Below, in pieces: positions 33,885-42,463 of a DNA stretch of 64,000 bases. The stretch spans positions 44,479 to 108,478 of the forward strand of contig JAJYZC010000004.1 in NCBI GenBank assembly GCA_021800255.1, given 5' to 3'. How positions within the stretch are numbered: the stretch's first letter is position 1; every line of letters starts with the position of its first letter. This DNA comes from Acidobacteriota bacterium. GTDB lineage: Bacteria > Acidobacteriota > Terriglobia > Terriglobales > Acidobacteriaceae. The notes below the pieces were generated by a model. The model worked only from the letters and a program-made list of their open reading frames with translations, made no database searches and was not told the DNA's origin. A program made the position numbers and the translations under genes.

Positions 33885-34180
33885 AGCATCTTCGAAAATA
33901 CTGTGGACCTATAGCGTTTTCGGAAAAGGTGTAGACCGAAACCGCCCCTGCTGAGTGGATTTTTCCTCAAGAAAAATCCACTTTCACGGCTCTCAATCGT
34001 TCGCATTTCCGAAAATGCCGTAAAGCACATACTCAAGCCGCCGCGTCCCCAAGTGACCCCACGCAGCGCGTGGGAACCCCAACCGCGAACCTTTGCCGTT
34101 AGGGTGGGGCCTCAAGGAGCGGCACATGAAAATCAACCTCAACCGGGCTGCGCCATCTCCGAAAATCCCGTAGCCCTTGC
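33885..34180. repeat. Cluster of GAAAAT / CTGTAGACC repeats downstream of NRAMP
   Basis: Contains CTTCGAAAATACTGTGGACC, GTTTTCGGAAAAGGTGTAGACC, a large CTCAA-loop palindrome (33955-33981), ATTTCCGAAAATGCCGTAAAGC and, at 34120-34180, a degenerate copy (ATGAAAATCAACCTCAACCGGG ... CTCCGAAAATCCCGTAGCCC). No gene in the 33833-34980 stretch (see also 34305-34553). Confidence 0.6.
33955..33981. repeat. CTCAA-loop palindrome P1 (11-bp stem)
   Basis: Perfect arms GTGGATTTTTC and GAAAAATCCAC around the loop CTCAA (TTGAG on the other strand). The same loop with co-varied outer stem occurs at 36163 and 39384. Confidence 0.75.
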
Positions 34181-34304
34181 TCTGAGTGTACGTTGGGAAT
34201 GCGCTCCATGTAAACCCCAATTAAGATGGATTGTTAAGATATATTCATAGGCGACGCTTTCTGCTTTGTATGCCGGCTTTCTTGCGGCATCTGCGGCGCT
34301 GAAC

Positions 34305-34455
34305 AGGCCGCTGAAAAACCACGGAAGACGGGCGGAAACAACAAAATCCGCGAAAGCAGAGGCTAAAAGCCCTATTGATTTTGCTTGACTTATGGCCCGG
34401 CTTGAAGCCGAGCCCTGGTTACAAAACCCCTATCGGTTGAGTTTTTCAGCGGCCT
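34305..34455. repeat. Element bounded by AGGCCGCTGAAAAAC inverted repeats
   Basis: Perfect 15-bp inverted repeats at 34305-34319 and 34441-34455 flank about 120 bp with no open frame. No target-site duplication is obvious. Could be a small non-autonomous element. Directly followed by a second dyad element (34463). Confidence 0.55.
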
Positions 34456-34462
34456 GTATAGC

Positions 34463-34553
34463 GGTTCTCCGATTGGCGAAGGGCCGAGCGTAACCGCAAC
34501 CTGCTGTTCGCTGTCGCGGACACATCCCTATACTCGATGGAAATCGGAGAACC
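34463..34553. repeat. Element bounded by GGTTCTCCGATT inverted repeats
   Basis: 12-bp perfect arms at 34463-34474 and 34542-34553; the interior holds CTGTTCGCTGTCGCGGACAC with its own partial dyad. Tandem with the previous element. The rest of the gap to 34980 shows nothing recognisable. Confidence 0.5.
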
Positions 34554-34980
34554 ACGGTAGTAAGCACGGCGCGGCTAGATGCGATAGGCGGCGCCCACTC
34601 CGAAACGATAGGGGGTCCGTGATTCCCAGCGGCCAAACCCAAGGACGGCGGCGCGCCGTTGTTGCCCCAGGGAATCGCCGGTGACGCACAGCTTGAGTCC
34701 GAAGAACGGGGGTAGGTCTCCGCCCCGCTCAACGCGTAGCTGGCGGCATCGTATCCTGTCGATCCAAACGATGGGTATCTGATAAGGATTGCGCTATCAT
34801 GGGCGATCCCGCCCGGGCCGTGCGCAAAAACGCTGAAGCCTGCGGCGTGAACCGTGACGTATGGGCCGATCATAATCAGTGGTTAGTTTGGCCCGGCTGT
34901 CAATTCGGCCTATAATGCGGGCAGAACTCAGTGAACTCATGGATGCCCGTCTGTTGGCATCTGCCATAAAGGAGGCAGTC

Positions 34981-35457
34981 ATGTTGAAGCTGTTTCTGCT
35001 CCTTTTTGCAGGAACGCTGTTTGCTCTCGCTCCTGCGCGTACATTTGCCCTTACGCCGCAACAGGCCACGCCGCAAGCGCCTGCGGCGGCCCAGCCGGCA
35101 GCGCCTACCGGGCCGATGCCCATCGATGCCGCAAACCCCGTTAAGCCGGCCCCTGCGGTGCTGGCTAAGGCCAAAACCCTCTTCAACATGGATTGTTCAA
35201 TGTGTCACGGAGAAAGCGGCAACGGCCAGAGCGACGTGGCCAAAAGCATGGGTCTTACGCTCGACAACTGGACCGATCCGAAAGCGCTGGCGGGCAAACC
35301 CGATGGGCTGCTGTTTGACATCATCCGCAACGGAAACGGCAAAATGCCTGCTGAAACCAAGGACCGCGCTAACGACACCGCGGTATGGGGCCTCGTTCTT
35401 TACATTCGCAGCTTTTCCCAATCGCAACCCGCGACTGCCGGCAGCGCCCCTCAATAA
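34981..35457 (+). CDS. Periplasmic class I cytochrome c
   Basis: 158 residues from the ATG with an excellent AAGGAGG at 5 nt. Signal peptide LFLLLFAGTLFALAPARTFA; a proline/alanine linker; then one CxxCH haem site (NMDCSMCHGESGNGQ), and near the C-terminus GNGKMPAE providing the sixth ligand Met. One haem, small size: electron carrier. Nearby genes (SCO1-like, YtkA-like) suggest an electron transport or copper context, but on the opposite strand. Confidence 0.88.
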   Translation: MLKLFLLLFAGTLFALAPARTFALTPQQATPQAPAAAQPAAPTGPMPIDAANPVKPAPAVLAKAKTLFNMDCSMCHGESGNGQSDVAKSMGLTLDNWTDPKALAGKPDGLLFDIIRNGNGKMPAETKDRANDTAVWGLVLYIRSFSQSQPATAGSAPQ

Positions 35458-35600
35458 AAAAGCCGGGGCGACGAAAAACCGGAAGTATACTGCAAGGACC
35501 GAAGAATAAATACGCGCCCAGCAAGCAGGCCCCGCGCTCCCGGCCGCCAGGGACCAATTTCAGCTCATCCTGGGGCCTCTCGGTTTGCTCACGCCATGTG

Positions 35601-35639
35601 AAGCAGTCTGAAAAATGACTTTTTCAGGATCGGCTGCTT
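35601..35639. terminator. Bidirectional hairpin between cytochrome c and YtkA-like genes
   Basis: Stem CTGAAAAA-TGAC-TTTTTCAG (35608-35627), extended by AAGCAG / CTGCTT outside with an unpaired internal loop. It lies between two convergent genes and its A/T stem acts as the U-run on either strand. Confidence 0.5.
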
Positions 35640-35648
35640 ACGCAGCGA

Positions 35649-36266
35649 TCAGTTGCTGACGGTGAAATGCAGCAGGACCGAGGCTTTTCCGTTCACCGTC
35701 ACGCGCGCCTCATACTTACCCGGACCAAGCGCCAAATTGTTGCCATAGTGGGTGGTTCCCAGACCTTTACCGTTCATGTGCATACGCACTACAGGCAGAT
35801 GTTTCCACGCGCCCTTCATTGGAGAAAGCCTCCGGTAGCTGATCTCCACCCTGGCATTCTCCACAGGCGCGCCGTGTTCCTTGATGAACGCAACCATGTG
35901 GTGGTTGGGATGCATGGGACCGTTGACCTGCTCGGGCTGTGCGCCGCCATCACGCACCATTGCGGCATGGGGTCCGTTGAAGGCTTCGGCCGGAAGCACT
36001 CTGAGCGTGACTGAGTACGCGCCCGCCATGGCCGTCGTGCTCGCGTTCTGGGCCTGGGCAGCGCGCGGCAGCAGTAAGCTGGCGAACGCAAAGACGGCCG
36101 CCATGACGAGCGATATGGCGGTTCTCCGGCTGGTGCGGAGCGGTGCACAACCTCTGCGTGGCGTTTTCCTCAAGAAAACAAACTCCGCCGCCGCGGACAT
36201 GCCTCTCAGTACTCCACACGAGCCGTGGATTTGCTGTAAGCGGACAACATTTCGGTTTCTCATCAT
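35649..36266 (-). CDS. Secreted YtkA-like domain protein with repeat-derived N-terminus
   Basis: 205 residues if started at the ATG 6 nt after TATAAT. The signal helix (TAISLVMAAVFAFASLLLPRAAQA) is preceded by an unusually long, basic 50-residue n-region, of which residues 23-45 (SAAAEFVFLRKTPRRGCAP) are encoded by a CTCAA-loop palindrome element. The mature part (YSVTLRVLPAEAF; GPMHPNHHMVAFIKEHGAPVENARVEISYRRL; VRMHMNGKGLGTTHYGNNLALGPGKYEARVTVNG) fits the YtkA-like/FixH-type Ig-like fold, with Met/His residues that could bind copper. Two ATGs adjacent (36266, 36263). Confidence 0.7.
   Translation of the reverse strand: MMRNRNVVRLQQIHGSCGVLRGMSAAAEFVFLRKTPRRGCAPLRTSRRTAISLVMAAVFAFASLLLPRAAQAQNASTTAMAGAYSVTLRVLPAEAFNGPHAAMVRDGGAQPEQVNGPMHPNHHMVAFIKEHGAPVENARVEISYRRLSPMKGAWKHLPVVRMHMNGKGLGTTHYGNNLALGPGKYEARVTVNGKASVLLHFTVSN
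36163..36179. repeat. CTCAA-loop palindrome P2 inside the YtkA-like gene
   Basis: Arms GTTTTC / GAAAAC around CTCAA. Encodes FLRK in the n-region before the signal helix. Confidence 0.65.
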
Positions 36267-36272
36267 GCTCCG

Positions 36273-36278
36273 ATTATA
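36273..36278 (-). promoter_or_regulatory. -10 box (TATAAT) 6 nt before the YtkA-like start
   Basis: TATAAT, six bases (CGGAGC), ATG. Leaderless configuration; GGAG overlaps but is too close to serve the first ATG and would suit the second ATG only at 4 nt. Confidence 0.5.
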
Positions 36279-36447
36279 GGAGCGCCGGAGGCGAGGGGAA
36301 GAAAACTGGGGCACGCAAAGAAGCGCCACGCGGGTCGCGCGCATTACACAACCCAAGCCAACGCTTGCCCGGCGAAGAGGATTCTCCGCGTGTGACCACG
36401 ACGCTGCGCCGGCCCGCAGCGATGCCTCCATTTCGGCGGCGGCTTGC

Positions 36448-37593
36448 TCAGCTCTTTCTTAGAGCAGCTTTCACCTCTCGGTTCAGATCCTCTGCTGATA
36501 GCCAGCCATCATGGGTCCACAGTATCTTTCCTGAATCAGAATTGAGCACAAACCAGGGCAGATCACCGACGTGATAATTGTCGGCGATCTTGCCGCTCGT
36601 ATCTTGCACGATGGGCGTGGAGAGCTTCGCCACCAGCGGCGTCAGCTCCTTTTGCGCAGCAGCCGCCGACGGCTCGGCTGGTAATACGTCCACCGCTACC
36701 GGAGAAGGCCAGCCCCGCCGCCGCGCCAGGGCCGCGTAGCCGTCCAGCGCCGAGAGGTTTTTCTGCAGCTCCGGTTCCGGCCCCATCCATCCGGCGAAGA
36801 ACACCACCAAATGCGCATGGGAGCTGCCCAGAACCACTGGCTGAGGATTCGGACCCAGCGCCATCAGGCTCATCGTAGTAATGCCGCCCGGCGCCACGCC
36901 GGGGACCTCATCGGCCGGATTGGGCGCGGGAATGGAGCGATGGCCGGGCAGCAATTGCGCGATGCCGGAGGCCAGAGTCTGAGCGTCGTCGCCCTCCGCC
37001 GCGTAGCTCATGGGCGTCGAATATACGTCGCGCTCATTGCCCTGTTGGTCGATCACGAACACCACCGCCGTGTGCTCGATGTCGTTATGCACTATGGCTA
37101 CGTAGATGTGGTAGGCCTTCCAAATCTTCTCAAGTTGCGCCGGCGTGCCGGTCAAGAATCGCCACTTTCCTTCGAGATCGTGCATGCGCGTGTAACCGGC
37201 GACATCCGCTACCTGCGTCTTCAGCGGGTTGGCGTCGATCCCCAGCAGTTGCACCTGCGACGCGGCTGCTGGCCCCAGCAGCTTCATCGCTCCCACCATG
37301 CTGCGCGTCGTCAGCGGGCACAGTTGGGTGCACTCCGGATCGATGAACGTGAGCACCACCACTTTGCCCCGGAACTGGCGGAGCGACGTCAGCCGGTTCT
37401 GCTGATCGTGCAGCGTGAATCCCGGCGCCACGCCGATGATGCCGGCGCTCCCGGCTTGTCTCCGCAACGCCAGAAACCTCGCCGTCACCACTCCCGCGGC
37501 CATCGCTATGAGGGCGCCCACCGCCAAAAACACCAGCCACCAAAATCGCACCGGAGGCCGCGGCCGCAGCGGATTTTTTTCTGGTTGTTCCAT
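36448..37593 (-). CDS. Double-domain SCO1/SenC-type thioredoxin-fold protein
   Basis: 381 residues. N-terminal membrane anchor (FWWLVFLAVGALIAMAAGVV), then a SCO1-like domain: PGFTLHDQQNRLTSLRQFRGKVVVLTFIDPECTQLCPLT has the copper/thiol motif CxxxC (CTQLC); the distal His (HNDIEHTAVV) is present. A second thioredoxin-like half (residues 245-381: VVFFAGWMGPEPELQKNLSAL, PWFVLNSDSGKILWTHDGWL) has lost the Cys pair where the CxxC should lie (WMGPEPEL). Likely metallochaperone for cytochrome oxidase; the second half may only be structural. Confidence 0.85.
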   Translation of the reverse strand: MEQPEKNPLRPRPPVRFWWLVFLAVGALIAMAAGVVTARFLALRRQAGSAGIIGVAPGFTLHDQQNRLTSLRQFRGKVVVLTFIDPECTQLCPLTTRSMVGAMKLLGPAAASQVQLLGIDANPLKTQVADVAGYTRMHDLEGKWRFLTGTPAQLEKIWKAYHIYVAIVHNDIEHTAVVFVIDQQGNERDVYSTPMSYAAEGDDAQTLASGIAQLLPGHRSIPAPNPADEVPGVAPGGITTMSLMALGPNPQPVVLGSSHAHLVVFFAGWMGPEPELQKNLSALDGYAALARRRGWPSPVAVDVLPAEPSAAAAQKELTPLVAKLSTPIVQDTSGKIADNYHVGDLPWFVLNSDSGKILWTHDGWLSAEDLNREVKAALRKS

Positions 37594-37740
37594 AAGGGAT
37601 AAGTCCGGATTCTATGCTTCGATCAACGTTCACGGTCAGACTACGCCTTGCCGCTCACTGCTGACAAAGGGTCCTTCGCCGCACCCGCCGCCGGCTAGTC
37701 CCCGGTTATCCGCCTGCGCTCGCTGCGGGAGCTTTGCAGA

Positions 37741-38928
37741 TTACGCGTGAACGGCGCCTTTGGCGAGCATGGCTTTGATTCCGCGTAGGGCCTGGCGGGT
37801 GCGCTCTTCGTTTTCAATGAGGGCGAAGCGGACGTGGTTGTCGCCGTAGTCGCCGAAGCCAATGCCGGGAGACACAGCGGTTTTGGCCTCGGTGAGCAGG
37901 AGCTTTGAGAACTCAAGCGACTTCAGTTCGCGGTAGGGATCGGGAATCTGCGCCCATACGAACATAGTGGCGCGGGGCTTGGCGACAGGCCAGCCCAGCT
38001 TATTGAGGCCATCGACGAGGACATCGCGGCGGCGGCGGTAGTTTTCGGCGATCTCGCGCACGCAGTCCTGGGGGCCTTCGAGGGCGGCGATAGCAGCCAC
38101 CTGGACGGGGGTGAAGATGCCGTAGTCGAAGTAGCTCTTGAGGCGGGCGAGAGCGGCGACCAGGCGCGGATTGCCCACCATGAAGCCCACGCGCCAGCCG
38201 GGCATGTTGTAGCTCTTGGACATGGTGAAGAACTCGACGGCCACGTCTTTGGCGCCGGGAACCTCAAGGACGCTGGGCGGCTTGTACCCGTCGAAGGCGA
38301 TGTCGGCGTAGGCGAGGTCGTGGATGAGATGGAAGCCGTGCTCGCGGGCCAGCTCGACGAGGCGGGCCAGGAAGGGCAGCTCAACGCACTCGGTGGTGGG
38401 GTTGGAGGGAAAATTGACGATGAGCGCCTTGGGGCGCGGAGTCATGCGCGGAATGAGCTCTTCAAGCTGGGCGAGGAACTGATCCTGGTCGTGGACGGGA
38501 ACACTGACGATATGGGCGCCGGCGATCACAGGGCCATAAATGTGGATGGGGTAGGAGGGGTTGGGAACCAGCACCGTATCGCGCGAGTCGAGGATGGCGA
38601 GACAGAGATGGGCGATGCCCTCCTTGGAGCCGATGGTGACGATGGCCTCGGAGTCGGGGTCGAGCGCGACCCCGTAGCGGGACTGGTACCACATGCAGAT
38701 GGACTTGCGCAGGCGGGGCAGGCCGCGGGAGACCGAGTAGCGATGCGTGGGCGGCTTGAGCGCGGCTTCGACCAGCTTGTCAACGATGTGCTTGGGCGTG
38801 GGGCCGTCGGGGTTGCCCATGCCGAAGTCGATGATGTCTTCGCCGCGGCGGCGAGCGGCGGTCTTCATCTCGCCGGTGATGTTGAAGACGTAAGGCGGGA
38901 GGCGCTGAATACGGGAAAACTCTTCCAT
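37741..38928 (-). CDS. alaC: Class I aminotransferase, AlaC-like
   Basis: 395 residues. PLP-dependent; [14 protein letters not shown] and [18 protein letters not shown] (Lys of the Schiff base in [10 protein letters not shown] as in E. coli AlaC), [11 protein letters not shown] and [16 protein letters not shown] (PLP Asp). Makes alanine from pyruvate and glutamate. GGAG at 9 nt and a TATTCT upstream. Its upstream gap carries heptamer-type element E7. Confidence 0.9.
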   Translation of the reverse strand: MEEFSRIQRLPPYVFNITGEMKTAARRRGEDIIDFGMGNPDGPTPKHIVDKLVEAALKPPTHRYSVSRGLPRLRKSICMWYQSRYGVALDPDSEAIVTIGSKEGIAHLCLAILDSRDTVLVPNPSYPIHIYGPVIAGAHIVSVPVHDQDQFLAQLEELIPRMTPRPKALIVNFPSNPTTECVELPFLARLVELAREHGFHLIHDLAYADIAFDGYKPPSVLEVPGAKDVAVEFFTMSKSYNMPGWRVGFMVGNPRLVAALARLKSYFDYGIFTPVQVAAIAALEGPQDCVREIAENYRRRRDVLVDGLNKLGWPVAKPRATMFVWAQIPDPYRELKSLEFSKLLLTEAKTAVSPGIGFGDYGDNHVRFALIENEERTRQALRGIKAMLAKGAVHA

Positions 38929-38946
38929 GATGACTCCAGAATACAG

Positions 38947-39090
38947 GGATCAGTGGTCAGCGGTCAGTCATCAGTGGTCAGCGTTCAGGCGCCGGTTGCG
39001 CAAGACCCATCCCAGAGGTTCAGGAATCGGATTTGGGCAGGCTGCCGGCCCCAAACGCCAACGGAGGACCGGTCACTGACAATTAAAAGC
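38947..39090. repeat. Inverted-repeat element E7 upstream of alaC
   Basis: Left arm of GTCAGNN units (ATCAGTGGTCAGCGGTCAG, TCATCAGTGGTCAGC) at 38949-38985; right arm GGTCACTGACAATTAAAAGC near 39071-39090. Core of about 80 bp is unique. Confidence 0.65.
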
Positions 39091-39307
39091 TGATTTTGGG
39101 ATGAGGTGAGGCTAAGGTCTAGGCGGCCGCAGCCGCCGCAGCCCGGGCGGTACAAAGGCAGGCTGGATGCGCGGTGGAATGGGCACGGAGGGCAGGCCGG
39201 TGCATGGAGTTGATTATAACGCGCCGGCGCGGGCGATCTGTTTGTTTCATCTGAGCATTGCTCCAGGGTAGCGCCCCAGCCTCAGCCCATCTGGTATATC
39301 TGAACTC

Positions 39308-40309
39308 ATGTCTTCTGTTGTTCCCCGGCGCGGCCGGCAGCAGTTTTCCAGTTGCAGTACGGCGAAGCCTCAAACGCGGAGCAGCTTTTTCCTCAAGAAA
39401 AAGCCATCCGCAGCGGCGGGCACGACACGAAAAACTACCCATAGGAGCTGGAAAACCGCATTGGTCTCGATGGCAGCCGTGCTGGCCGTCTCCAATTCTC
39501 TATCCGCTCAGCAGACCACTACCGCTCAGCAGCCTACCACCACCTTCCGCTGGATGAACTTCCACTCGCCCCAGGACCAGAACATCATCACCTGGGTCAC
39601 GCGCTCGCTCGCCGTGGAGAATTGGACGGCCATCCGCGAGATCGGCGTCCTCTACGACGCGGCCCTGGTTGTCACCACCGATCGCGCCACGCCGCAGTCG
39701 CTGCCCAATACCGGCAGCTTCAGCGTGTGGAGCGTCTCGCTCACCTCGCACGCGGTCGAGCCTCTGATCTCCGGCGCCGGCCTGCGCTGGTCCGGTTGGG
39801 AGCGATTCTCCCGCGACGCGCCTCTGGAGCTGCCCGTCCTTTACGACAACTGCCGCAATTGCGCCGCCACCACCTACTTCACTTCGTTCTATTACGACCC
39901 GGCGCTCCATGCCTGGGCTGCGCGCTGGATCCGCGATGGCCAGGGCGTTCCGGTGTGGAACACCAAACCGTCCTCCGGCGTGGTCTGGACGCAGGTCTAC
40001 GCGCTCCTGCCCGAGGGCGGCGATCAGACGGCGATGTTTACCTGGAACCACTTCGACTACGGCCCACACCGGCATCCGGAGGACTTCATCTATCGCTACG
40101 ACGTCGATCCCTTTTCCGGACTCGACCGCACCGTGCTCTTGAGCGGCCCAGAGGCCAGCGCCATCAAGCTGCGTCTGTGCAACGCGCAGAATGCGGTTCC
40201 GGGCGTGGCGCGCGGTCAGGACTCGCTTCTCTGCCAGGAGCTTCTCCATCCCGGCCGCGGCGCTTCGCAGTACCGCCGCCGGGCTGGCTCGTCTGCCGCG
40301 CGCCATTGA
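39308..40309 (+). CDS. Secreted protein of unknown function, N-terminus partly repeat-derived
   Basis: 333 residues. Signal helix WKTALVSMAAVLAVSNSLSAQQ starts only at about residue 49; before it lies a basic stretch in which SSFFLKKKPSAAAG is encoded by the CTCAA palindrome at 39384. Mature region: WMNFHSPQDQNIITWVTRSLAVENW, RWSGWERFSRDAPLELPVLYDNCRNCAATTYFTSFYYD (two Cys, CRNCA), a Trp/Tyr-rich beta region (WVQVYALLPEGGDQTAMFTWNHFDYGPHRHPEDFIYRYDVDPFSGLDRTVLLSG). No family recognised. Ends 62 bp before nuoI. Confidence 0.65.
   Translation: MSSVVPRRGRQQFSSCSTAKPQTRSSFFLKKKPSAAAGTTRKTTHRSWKTALVSMAAVLAVSNSLSAQQTTTAQQPTTTFRWMNFHSPQDQNIITWVTRSLAVENWTAIREIGVLYDAALVVTTDRATPQSLPNTGSFSVWSVSLTSHAVEPLISGAGLRWSGWERFSRDAPLELPVLYDNCRNCAATTYFTSFYYDPALHAWAARWIRDGQGVPVWNTKPSSGVVWTQVYALLPEGGDQTAMFTWNHFDYGPHRHPEDFIYRYDVDPFSGLDRTVLLSGPEASAIKLRLCNAQNAVPGVARGQDSLLCQELLHPGRGASQYRRRAGSSAARH
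39384..39404. repeat. CTCAA-loop palindrome P3 inside the secreted protein gene
   Basis: Arms GCTTTTTC / GAAAAAGC around CTCAA, coding FFLKKKP ahead of the signal helix. Confidence 0.65.
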
Positions 40310-40358
40310 CCATCTGCTTCCGCGCCTTTGCCCCTCTGATCCCGATCTCCGGGCGGCG

Positions 40359-40364
40359 TATACT
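40359..40364 (+). promoter_or_regulatory. -10 box (TATACT) 6 nt before nuoI
   Basis: TATACT, TGTGGT, ATG. Leaderless configuration with no Shine-Dalgarno. Confidence 0.45.
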
Positions 40365-40370
40365 TGTGGT

Positions 40371-40865
40371 ATGTCGATCGTGCGCAATGCCGCAGGCATC
40401 GCCAAGGGCCTCAGCATTACCTTCCGTGAGATGCTCGAGCCTACGGTGGTGGAAAACTATCCTGACGGTCCCGGCCCCATGCGCGGAGCGGTCTTCGAGC
40501 CCCGCTTTCGCGGCGCGCACGTCCTTCAGCGCGACGAGAACGGCCTGGAAAAGTGCGTGGCCTGCTTCCTCTGCGCCGCCGCCTGCCCTTCCAACTGCAT
40601 CTACATCGAGGCCGCCGAGAACACCGCTGAGCAGCGCATCTCCTCGTCGGAACGTTACGCCAAGGTCTACAACATCGACTACAACCGCTGCATCTTCTGC
40701 GGCTATTGTGTCGAGGCTTGCCCTACCGACGCCATCACCCACGGCCACGGCTTCGAGCTCGCCACCCTCAACGCGACCAACCTCATCATGCGCAAGGAAG
40801 ATATGCTCGTGCCGGTGAGTTCCCTTAGGACTGATCCCGCGAGCAACGACCGCTGTGTCCCGTAG
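40371..40865 (+). CDS. nuoI: NADH-quinone oxidoreductase subunit I (orphan)
   Basis: 164 residues. Two 4Fe-4S motifs: CVACFLCAAACPSNCIYI and CIFCGYCVEACPTDAI, which pass electrons from NuoG to NuoB in complex I. Other nuo genes are absent, so either the complex is encoded elsewhere or this is a paralogue. Fits an ordinary leaderless start at 40371. Confidence 0.9.
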   Translation: MSIVRNAAGIAKGLSITFREMLEPTVVENYPDGPGPMRGAVFEPRFRGAHVLQRDENGLEKCVACFLCAAACPSNCIYIEAAENTAEQRISSSERYAKVYNIDYNRCIFCGYCVEACPTDAITHGHGFELATLNATNLIMRKEDMLVPVSSLRTDPASNDRCVP

Positions 40866-41102
40866 TTGACCCGCTACTTCAGCCCCTTTGGTTCGATCGT
40901 TGTTCGCCCGCATGCAGCGGAGCTCTTCTCGATTCTTCAGAACCCCTCCTCGCGGCCAGTTGTTGGCCGGAATTGAATCGTGCCCTTTTCTTTGGCGCGC
41001 CGATTGCTGAAGCGTATTGAATCAAGACAAGCAATGGGCAGTTGCGGGAGTATGCTGCTGCAACCGAAGCAGGAATGGTAAAGTTTAATTTTGCGGGGGC
41101 GT

Positions 41103-42389
41103 ATGAAGTTGATGAAGGACCGCCGGTTCCGCCCGGTCACCATGAGGAGCATATTTCCGGTTTCAAATTCCGTGCTAGCCGGGCTGGCGCTTGCATGTGT
41201 GCTTTTTGCTTGGGGTGAGCCGGCCTGGGCCGTCGCCCATGCCGCGATCGTGGTCGACGCGCAAACCGGAGCCGTGCTCTATTCCCTCCATGCCGACACG
41301 CCCGCGCATCCCGCGTCGCTGACCAAGCTGATGACGCTCTACATCACCTTCGAGCAACTGAAGAGCGGCAAGCTGACGCTGGACACGGAGCTGCCTGTCT
41401 CCAGCCACGCCGCGGCGCAGCAGCCAGTCAAGTTAGGGTTGCGTCCCGGCAGCCGGATCACGGTGCGCACGGCGATCCTCGGCATCGTAACCATATCCGC
41501 CAACGACGCGGCGGTGGTTCTTGCCGAGGGCATCGCAGGCAGCGAGCCCAGCTTTGCGGTTCTCATGAACCGCACGGCCCAGAAGCTGGGCATGAAGAAT
41601 ACGCACTACTATAACGCCTCCGGTTTGCCGAACGCTGGCCAGTGGACCACCGCCCGCGATATGTCCACGCTGGCCCTGGCCCTCATCCACAACTTTCCCG
41701 CCTACTATCACTTCTTCAGCGTGCCCAGCTTCCGCTTCGACGGCCGTACGCTCTTGAGCGACGACCATCTTCTTCGCCTCTTTCCGGGGACCGACGGGCT
41801 TAAGACGGGATACATTCGCTCGTCCGGGTACAATCTTGTGACCTCCGTGGTCCGGCAGCATCGCCGGCTGGTGGGCGTAGTGCTGGGCGGGACAACGGTC
41901 TACGCGCGCGATCACCTCATGATGGCGCTGCTCACCCGCGCATTCTCGAACCAGCCCAGTCCGCTGCTGGAAGCGCGCGCGGTGAAAAAGTCTGCGGCGC
42001 CGGCACCCAAAGCGGCTGCCCTCAGGCTTGCAGGCGATGAGACGAAACCGGCGAAACCTGGGAATCCTGTTCCCCCAGAAGGCCGCGATTGGGTGGTGCA
42101 GGTGGGCCGTTATTTTCCCAATGAGCAAGACGTGCGGCGCACCCTGAAAAGCGCTGCGCTTACCGTTCCAGCCTTGCTCCGCAACGGCAGAGAGTTGGTT
42201 GTTAAGCTGCGCGGCCGCCGCTATCTGGCGCAGTTCACTCGCCTCAACGAAGACATGGCTGCCAGCGCCTGCGGTGCGCTCAGCCGGAAGGGCTTCACCT
42301 GCCGGTTCTTTAGCGTCCCGCCCTCCCGTGAAGATCGTGCCGAGGCATCGCTCTCTTCACGCAGACATGAGACGCAAGATCCGGAATGA
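41103..42389 (+). CDS. D-alanyl-D-alanine carboxypeptidase (penicillin-binding protein 5-like) with SPOR-like tail
   Basis: 428 residues. Signal-anchor MRSIFPVSNSVLAGLALACVLFAWGEPAWA. Active-site triads: SLTK (HPASLTKLMT), SAN (TISANDAAVV) and KTG (GLKTGYIRSSGYN). Trims peptidoglycan stem peptides. C-terminal 85 residues (RDWVVQVGRYFPNEQDVRRTLKSA... GRRYLAQFTRLNEDMAASACGALSRKGFTCRF) form a SPOR-like domain that could target the enzyme to denuded glycan at the division site. Start chosen at ATG after GGGGG; two later ATGs are possible. Confidence 0.88.
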   Translation: MKLMKDRRFRPVTMRSIFPVSNSVLAGLALACVLFAWGEPAWAVAHAAIVVDAQTGAVLYSLHADTPAHPASLTKLMTLYITFEQLKSGKLTLDTELPVSSHAAAQQPVKLGLRPGSRITVRTAILGIVTISANDAAVVLAEGIAGSEPSFAVLMNRTAQKLGMKNTHYYNASGLPNAGQWTTARDMSTLALALIHNFPAYYHFFSVPSFRFDGRTLLSDDHLLRLFPGTDGLKTGYIRSSGYNLVTSVVRQHRRLVGVVLGGTTVYARDHLMMALLTRAFSNQPSPLLEARAVKKSAAPAPKAAALRLAGDETKPAKPGNPVPPEGRDWVVQVGRYFPNEQDVRRTLKSAALTVPALLRNGRELVVKLRGRRYLAQFTRLNEDMAASACGALSRKGFTCRFFSVPPSREDRAEASLSSRRHETQDPE

Positions 42390-42463
42390 GCAGTCCTCAG
42401 CGCGCCCGCTCTACCGCCGGCACAGGGAAGCGATGAGCCGCGGCGCGTTCTTGCAGCGCGGCG

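Noticed and set aside
34430..34873. 147-codon minus-strand frame in the repeat-rich desert
   Set aside because: It runs through inverted-repeat elements and has no recognisable domain or ribosome binding site.
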